DNA of 14,640 nt from Thermus kawarayensis JCM 12314. Lineage in GTDB: Bacteria > Deinococcota > Deinococci > Deinococcales > Thermaceae. The first letter of the stretch is position 1; each line of letters opens with the position of its first letter. The position numbers were made by a program, and so were the translations under genes. The notes under the pieces are model-generated. The model worked only from the letters and a program-made list of their open reading frames with translations. It did not search any database and had not been told where the DNA came from. The stretch spans positions 1 through 14,640 of the forward strand of contig BBBL01000008.1 of assembly GCA_001311545.1 (NCBI GenBank). The letters run 5' to 3'. This document shows, one piece after another, positions 9,690 to 14,640 of the stretch.

Positions 9690-10264
9690 ATGCTGACGAC
9701 CACGAGAGACCGCATCCTGGAGGAGGCCGCCAGGCTCTTCACCGAGAAGGGCTACGAGGCCACCAGCGTCCAGGACATCGCCCAGGCCCTGGGCCTTTCC
9801 AAGGCCGCCCTCTACCACCACTTCGGGAGCAAGGAGGAGATCCTCTACGAGATCAGCCTCTTGGCCCTGAGGGGGCTGCTGGCGGCGGGGGAGGAGGCCC
9901 TCAAAGAAGAAGACCCCAAGGAGGCCCTCCGCCGCTTCATGGAGGCCCACGCCCGCTACTTTGAGGAAAACTACCCCTTCTTTGTCACTATGCTCCAGGG
10001 GATAAAAAGCCTGTCCCCGGAAAACCGCCTAAGTACCATCGCCCTCCGCGACCGGCACGAGGAAAACCTCCGGGCCATCCTCAGGCGGGGCGTGGAGGCC
10101 GGGGTCTTCCGGGAGGTGGACGTGGCCTTGGCGGGGCGGGCCATCCTCTCCATGCTCAACTGGATGATCCGCTGGTTCCGGCCAGAGGGGCCCATGCGGG
10201 CGGAGGAGGTGCCCGTGGGTACTACGACCTGATCCTGAGGGGGTTAGAGCGTGGAAATCCCTGA
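9690..10264 (+). CDS. pfmR: TetR-family repressor of fatty acid/phospholipid metabolism (PfmR-like), frameshifted at C-terminus
   Basis: TetR repressor of about 191 residues. The N-terminal domain MLTTTRDRILEEAARLFTEK leads into the HTH at about residues 25-46 (TSVQDIAQALGLSKAALYHHF), followed by the helical ligand-binding domain (YFEENYPFFVTMLQGIKSLS, LSMLNWMIRWFRPEGP). One missing G near 10211 truncates the written frame at 10232; restoring it gives EEVARGYYDLILRGLERGNP and a TGA at 10262-10264, overlapping the acyl-CoA dehydrogenase start by 14 bases. Protein and operator both match my recollection of T. thermophilus PfmR, whose crystal structure is known. The symbol rests on that memory. 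The ligand is presumably an acyl-CoA or related lipid, by context. It probably represses its own operon. Confidence 0.85.
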
Positions 10265-11386
10265 GCACAAGGAGATCCGGGAGCTTGCCCGGAGGTTCCT
10301 CTCCGAGCGGGGTGGGGAGCTTAGGGCCTACGAGGAGAAGGAAGCCTTCCCCTGGCCCCTGGTGGAGGGGATGGCGGGGCTTGGCTTCCTGGGGGTCTTC
10401 GTCCCCGAGGAGCTGGGCGGGGCGGGGCTAGACTTCTTCGCCTACCTCGCCCTCCTGGAGGAGATGGGGGGGTGGGCCTCCCTGCGCTCCATCCTTTCCG
10501 TACAGCAGAGCCTGGTCCTCACCCCCCTCCTCGCCTACGGCACCGAGGCCCAGAAGGCCCGCTACGTGCCCCGCCTCGCCCGGGGGGAGGTCCTGGGGGC
10601 CTTCGGCCTCACGGAACCGGAGGCCGGGTCGGACGCGGGAAGCCTCAAGACCCGGGCCTACCGCGATGGGGACTTCTACGTGCTGGAGGGGCAGAAGACC
10701 TTCATCTCCCACGCCAACGTGGCTCAGGTCTTCCTCGTCTTCGCCAAGACCGACCCCGAGAAGGGGGCCAAGGGGATCACCTGCTTCCTGGTGGAGCGGG
10801 AAGACGGGGTGAAGACGAGCCCCTTGAAGGGAAAGCTGGGCCTAAAGGCGGCGGACACGGGGATGGTCTTTCTGGACGGGGTCCGGGTGCCCAAGGACCG
10901 GGTCCTGGGGAAGGAGGGGGAGGGGTTTAAGATCGCCCTCTCCACCCTGGACACGGGGCGCATCTCCCTGGCGGCGGGGGCGGTGGGCTCATGCAACGCG
11001 CCTTGGACCTCTCCGTGGCCTATGCCCGGGAAAGGAAGCAGTTCGGCCGCCCCATCGCCCAGTTCCAGCTGGTGCAGGAGCACCTGGTCTCCATGAAGCT
11101 GGACCTGGAGGCCAGCCGGCTCCTCGCTTACCAGGCCGCCTGGAAGAAGGTGAGGGGGGAGCCCTACACCCTCGAGGCCAGCCTGGCCAAGCTCTTCGCC
11201 TCGGAAGCGGCCAACCGGGTGGCCTACCGGGCCATCCAGGTCCACGGGGGGTACGGGTTCTTTGAGGAGTACGAGGTGGCGAGGCTCTACCGGGACGCCC
11301 GCATCCTCACCCTCTACGAGGGGACGAGCGAGGTGCAGAAGCTCATCCTCGGGGCCCACCTGACGGGGATGCGGGGCTTTCAGTGA
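10251..11386 (+). CDS. Acyl-CoA dehydrogenase, frameshifted
   Basis: FAD-dependent flavoenzyme that makes trans-2-enoyl-CoA from acyl-CoA, passing electrons to ETF. Restored length is 378 residues, standard for the family. It shows LGFLGVFVPEELGGAG (N-terminal helical domain), the flavin/substrate motif FGLTEPEAGSDAGSLKTRA, ERKQFGRPIAQFQLVQ, IQVHGGYGFFEEYEVARLYRD and the active-site LYEGTSEVQKL with catalytic Glu at E357. One G is missing near 10985-10987; restoring it gives AVGLMQRALDLSVAYARERK. The GTG start at 10251 overlaps the repressor gene and has a GA-rich site (GAGGGGG) upstream. Substrate chain length cannot be read off; the first dehydrogenation in the downstream pathway is the evident role. 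Confidence 0.92.
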
Positions 11387-11396
11387 GGTGAGGGAA

Positions 11397-11852
11397 ATGC
11401 CCATGTACTTTGAGGACTTCGAGGTCGGCCAGAGGTTCGTCACCCCGGGGCGGACGGTGACCGAGGCGGACGTGGTGAACTTCGCCGGGGTCTCCGGGGA
11501 CTACAACCCCATCCACACCGACGCCGAGTTCGCCAAGAGCACCCCCTTCGGCCAGCGCATCGCCCACGGGCTTTTGGTCCTCGCCATGCTCACCGGCCTC
11601 AGGCAGCGCACCGGCCACCTAGAGGGCACGGTCATCGCCTGGCTGGAGATCCGGAACTACCGCTTCTTGAAGCCCGTCCTCATCGGCGACACCGTCCACG
11701 GGGAGACGGAGATCGTGGAGAAGCGGGAAACCTCCAAACCGGACCGGGGGGTTGTGGTCCAGAGGGTGCGGGTCCTGAACCAAAGGGGCGAGGTGGTGCA
11801 GGAGGGTGAGTTCGTCACCATGATCCGCAGGCGCCCCCAGGAGGAGGCTTGA
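11397..11852 (+). CDS. MaoC-like dehydratase / (R)-specific enoyl-CoA hydratase
   Basis: Intact hot-dog-fold protein of 151 residues from ATG 11397. The hydratase-2 motif is complete: GDYNPIHTD with Asp35 and His40 (numbered from this start), followed by TPFGQRIAHGLLVLAML. In PhaJ-type enzymes these two residues hydrate trans-2-enoyl-CoA to (R)-3-hydroxyacyl-CoA. Possible starts are GTG 11388, ATG 11397 and ATG 11403; 11397 is favoured because GAGGTG lies six bases upstream. The gene begins about ten bases after the acyl-CoA dehydrogenase stop and ends overlapping the next gene's TTG (TTGA), so all are co-translated. It is the natural next step after the dehydrogenase. Chain-length preference is unknown. 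Confidence 0.88.
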   Translation: MPMYFEDFEVGQRFVTPGRTVTEADVVNFAGVSGDYNPIHTDAEFAKSTPFGQRIAHGLLVLAMLTGLRQRTGHLEGTVIAWLEIRNYRFLKPVLIGDTVHGETEIVEKRETSKPDRGVVVQRVRVLNQRGEVVQEGEFVTMIRRRPQEEA

Positions 11853-12201
11853 GCCCCTTCGCCCGCTGGTTCCAGGCGCAGGTGGTAAGGAAGGGGGCGG
11901 GGGAGGCGGAGCTTCTTTTGGAGGTGCGGGAGGAGTTCCTCCAGGGGCAGGGGCTCGTCCACGGGGGATCCTGGCGGCCCTTCTGGACAGCGCCCTGGGC
12001 CAGGCGGTGGAGAGCCTGGGGGCGAAGGTGGTGACCGCCGAGCTTTCCGTAAGCTACCTGAGGCCCGTGCGGGAGGGGGTGCTCCTCGCCCGCGGTTGGG
12101 TGGTCCACCCAGGGCGCCACCTCCTCCACGCCGCCGGGGAGGCCCTCCTGGAGGGAAAGCGGGTGGCCTTCGCCAAGGGGGTCTTCTACCGGGTGGGGTA
12201 A
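11849..12201 (+). CDS. PaaI-type hot-dog acyl-CoA thioesterase, frameshifted
   Basis: Small thioesterase of about 117 residues after restoring one G in the run at 11963-11967. The restored core reads GLVHGGILAALLDSALGQA: the H38-G-G motif and D47 are the PaaI-family active-site features that hydrolyse acyl-CoA to acid and CoA. Later segments are VTAELSVSYLRPV and GWVVHPGRHLLHAAGEALLEG. TTG 11849 is the likely start; it overlaps the MaoC stop and has AGGAGG at 11839-11844 just upstream. In a degradative operon it may release stalled acyl-CoA intermediates and recycle CoA. Hydroxyphenylacetyl-CoA is the classic substrate for the family, but nothing here demands an aromatic one. Confidence 0.85.
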
Positions 12202-12206
12202 GGGCT

Positions 12207-12212
12207 TATACT
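12207..12212 (+). promoter_or_regulatory. Possible internal -10 element before the acyl-CoA synthetase gene
   Basis: TATACT stands out in GC-rich surroundings, just downstream of the thioesterase stop. The sequence 17 bases upstream (TTCTAC) is a poor -35. The 35-base gap also holds the strong ribosome site AAGGAGGT at 12225-12232, four bases before ATG 12237. Confidence 0.35.
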
Positions 12213-12236
12213 GAGTCCAAAGGCAAGGAGGTGCGC

Positions 12237-13842
12237 ATGTTCCCGAGCACCATGATGGAGGAGGAACTCAACCTTTGGGACTTCCTGGAGCGGGCGGCGG
12301 AGCTTTTTGGCCGGAAGGAGGTGGTCTCCCGCCTCCACACCGGGGAGGTCCACCGCACCACCTACGCCGAGGTGTACCGCAGGGCCAAGAGGCTCATGGG
12401 GGGGCTTAGGGCCCTCGGGGTAGGGGAGGGGGACCGGGTGGCCACCCTGGGCTTCAACCACTTCCGCCACCTCGAGGCCTACTTCGCCGTCCCCGGCATG
12501 GGGGCGGTCCTCCACACCGCCAACCCCCGCCTCTCCCCCAAGGAGATCGCCTACATCCTGAACCACGCCGAGGACAAGGTCCTCCTCTTTGACCCCAACC
12601 TCCTCCCCCTGGTGGAGGCCATACGGGGCGAGCTCAAGACCGTGCGCCACTTCGTGGTCATGGACGAGAAGGCCCCCGAGGGCTACCTGGGCTACGAGGA
12701 GGTCCTGGGGGAGGAGGTGGACCCCGTGCGGGTGCCGGAGCGGGCCGCCTGCGGCATGGCCTACACCACCGGCACCACGGGCCTGCCCAAGGGAGTGGTC
12801 TACAGCCACCGGGCCCTGGTCCTCCACACCCTCTCCGCCAGCCTCGTTGACGGCACCGCCCTTTCCGAGAGGGACACCGTCCTCCCCGTGGTCCCCATGT
12901 TCCACGTGAACGCCTGGTGCCTGCCCTACGCCGCCACCCTGGTGGGGGCCAAGCAGGTCCTGCCTGGGCCCAGGCTGGACCCCGCCTCCCTGGTGGAGCT
13001 CTTTGACGGGGAAGGGGTCACCTTCACCGCCGGGGTGCCCACGGTGTGGCTGGCCCTGGCGGACCACCTGGAAGCCACGGGCCACCGCCTGAAGACCCTG
13101 AGGCGGGCTCGTGGTGGGGGGCTCGGCCGCGCCCAGGAGCCTCATTGAGCGCTTTGAGCGCATGGGCATAGAGGTGCGCCAGGGCTACGGCCTCACCGAG
13201 ACCTCCCCGGTGGTGGTGCAGAACTTCGTGCAGAGCCACCTGGAAGCCCTCCCCCAGGAGGAAAAGCTCACCCTAAAGGCCAAGACGGGCCTCCCCATCC
13301 CCCTGGTGCGCCTAAGGGTGGCGGACGAGGAGGGCCGCCCCGTGCCCAAGGACGGGAAGGCCCTGGGGGAGGTCCAGCTCAAGGGCCCCTGGATCACCGG
13401 GGGCTACTACAAGAACGAGGAGGCGAGCCGGGCCGCCCTCACCCCGGACGGCTTCTTCCGCACCGGGGACATCGCCCTTTGGGACGAGGAGGGTTACCTG
13501 GAGATCAAGGACCGGCTCAAGGACCTCATCAAGTCGGGCGGGGAGTGGATCTCCAGCGTGGACCTGGAAAACGCCCTCATGGGCCACCCCAAGGTGAAGG
13601 AGGCGGCGGTGGTGGCCATTCCCCACCCCAGGTGGCAGGAGAGGCCCCTAGCGGTGGTGGTGCCCAGGGGCGAGAAGCCCACCCCGGAGGAGCTGAACGA
13701 GCACCTCCTAAAGGCCGGCTTCGCCAAGTGGCAGCTCCCCGACGCCTACGTCTTCGTGGAGGAGATCCCGAGGACCAGCGCGGGCAAGTTCCTCAAGCGG
13801 GCCTTGAGGGAGCAGTACAGGGGCTTTTACGGAGGCGCCTGA
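12237..13842 (+). CDS. fadD: Long-chain fatty acyl-CoA synthetase (AMP-forming), frameshifted
   Basis: ATP-dependent ligase activating fatty acids through an acyl-adenylate to acyl-CoA. Restored length is 534 residues; from memory it is about 90% identical to the T. thermophilus long-chain synthetase of known structure. Motifs: P-loop YTTGTTGLPKG (176-186), the linker-side VPMFHVNAW, VVGGSAAP, GYGLTETSP adenine-binding motif, FFRTGDIALWDEEGYL, KDLIKSGGEWISS hinge and the C-terminal RTSAGKFLKR with the adenylation Lys. An extra G at 13105-13107 breaks the frame; removing it gives LRRLVVGGSAAPRSL. ATG 12237 has AAGGAGGT four bases upstream. The TGA overlaps the next ATG (TGATG reading). It supplies substrate for the acyl-CoA dehydrogenase upstream. 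Confidence 0.95.
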
Positions 13843-14603
13843 TGTTCCCAGAGATGTTCCGCTTGGACGGCAAGGCGGCCCTGGTCACCGGAGGCTCCCG
13901 GGGGCTCGGCCTCGAGGCCGCCCTGGCCCTGAAGGAGGCGGGGGCCAGGGTGGCGGTGGTGGCCCGGCGGGCGAGCTTCTTTGAGGAGGCCCGCAAGGTT
14001 CTGGGGGAGGAGGCCCTCTACCTGGAGGGGGACGTGCGGGACGAGGCCCGCCTGGAGGAGATCGCAGAAGAGGTGGAGGAGAAGCTTGGACCCTTGACCG
14101 TCCTGGTGAACGCCGCCGGGATCAGCTGGGGCGCCCCTTCCCTGGAGATGCCCGTGGAAAAGGTCCGGGAGGTCCTGGAGGTGAACCTGGTGGGGGCCTT
14201 CCTGGCGAGCCGGGTGGCGGCCCGGCGCATGAAGGAAAGGGGCTACGGCAAGATCATTCACATCGCCTCCGTGGCCGGCCTCAAGGGGGAGTACCCCGAG
14301 GTCCTGGACGCCGTGGGCTACTCCGCCTCCAAGGGAGGCCTCATCGCCCTCACCCGGGACCTGGCGGTGAAGTGGGGGAGGTGGGGCATACGGGTGAACG
14401 CCCTCGCCCCGGGCTTCTTCCCCACCCGGATGACGGAGAAGGTCCTGCCCAAGGCCGAGCCCCTCCTCAAGGCCACCCTGCCCCTGGGCCGCCCCGGGAG
14501 GCCTGGGGAGCTTGGGGGGGCGGTCCTGTTCCTGGCCTGCCCCGCCTCGGACTACATTACCGGGGCCGTCCTCCCCGTGGACGGGGGGGCCACCGCCCTC
14601 TAG
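13842..14603 (+). CDS. SDR oxidoreductase, FabG/gluconate 5-dehydrogenase-like (candidate (R)-3-hydroxyacyl-CoA dehydrogenase)
   Basis: Intact 253-residue classical SDR: TGGSRGLG (16-23), NAAG (90-93), catalytic S143 (IASVAG), Y160 and K164 (YSASK), and VDGGATAL at the end. The start ATG shares its A with the TGA of the acyl-CoA synthetase gene, so the two are translationally coupled. Sequence alone cannot separate FabG-type ketoacyl reductases from gluconate 5-dehydrogenase-like enzymes. Its place as last gene of an acyl-CoA operon favours oxidation of 3-hydroxyacyl-CoA, matching the R-stereochemistry expected from the MaoC hydratase. The 37 bases after the stop show no terminator or new start. 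Confidence 0.88.
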   Translation: MFPEMFRLDGKAALVTGGSRGLGLEAALALKEAGARVAVVARRASFFEEARKVLGEEALYLEGDVRDEARLEEIAEEVEEKLGPLTVLVNAAGISWGAPSLEMPVEKVREVLEVNLVGAFLASRVAARRMKERGYGKIIHIASVAGLKGEYPEVLDAVGYSASKGGLIALTRDLAVKWGRWGIRVNALAPGFFPTRMTEKVLPKAEPLLKATLPLGRPGRPGELGGAVLFLACPASDYITGAVLPVDGGATAL

Positions 14604-14640
14604 ACGTCGGGAAGAGGAGCTACGCCAAGCACCCGCTACT

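Noticed and set aside
12186..13169. Minus-strand open frame of 327 codons
   Set aside because: It lies opposite the acyl-CoA synthetase, whose motifs are unmistakable; the antisense product is low-complexity Gly/Val/His-rich and has no start signal.

Overview
The window is high-GC DNA with tightly packed, often overlapping genes, ATG/GTG/TTG starts, and proteins that match Thermus families. Several products (2-keto-3-deoxygluconate kinase, long-chain acyl-CoA synthetase, a PfmR-type TetR repressor, one SDR) look nearly identical, from memory, to Thermus thermophilus proteins of known structure. The source is therefore probably T. thermophilus or a close relative. No mobile element, CRISPR array, tRNA or rRNA is visible.

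Layout. (1) 1-1895: the 3' end of an M24 metallopeptidase, then a Gfo/Idh/MocA oxidoreductase and a short-chain dehydrogenase (SDR), all overlapping. (2) 2036-2649: KDPG aldolase, convergent with and overlapping an IclR-family regulator at 2627-3391 on the minus strand. (3) 3395-3472: a compact divergent control region with back-to-back promoters and a palindromic operator candidate. (4) 3478-9599, plus strand: a TRAP transporter (dctP, dctQ, dctM), a DHRS6-like SDR, an Ldh2-type dehydrogenase, KDG kinase and another SDR. (5) 9636-14603: a TetR repressor behind a strong promoter with a perfect operator palindrome, followed by acyl-CoA dehydrogenase, MaoC hydratase, PaaI-type thioesterase, acyl-CoA synthetase and an SDR. 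No gene-free stretch exceeds 300 bases.

How the genes work together. The first part reads as a sugar-acid utilisation locus. A TRAP system imports an acidic sugar, NAD(P)-dependent oxidoreductases convert it to 2-keto-3-deoxygluconate (KDG), KdgK phosphorylates KDG, and the aldolase splits KDPG into pyruvate and glyceraldehyde 3-phosphate. IclR is the likely switch. No sugar-acid dehydratase is present here, so the substrate cannot be named. The second part is an acyl-CoA oxidation module under a PfmR-like repressor. Its MaoC hydratase plus SDR suggest beta-oxidation through the (R)-3-hydroxyacyl-CoA isomer; no thiolase is in the window.

Major caveat. Almost every gene carries one or more single-base frameshifts, about 28 in total and mostly a missing G or C in a short run. 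Restoring one base at each site gives full-length, conserved proteins. Only dctQ, the SDR at 6221, the MaoC gene and the last SDR read through intact. I interpret this as sequencing or assembly error rather than gene decay. Coordinates below span the restored genes.
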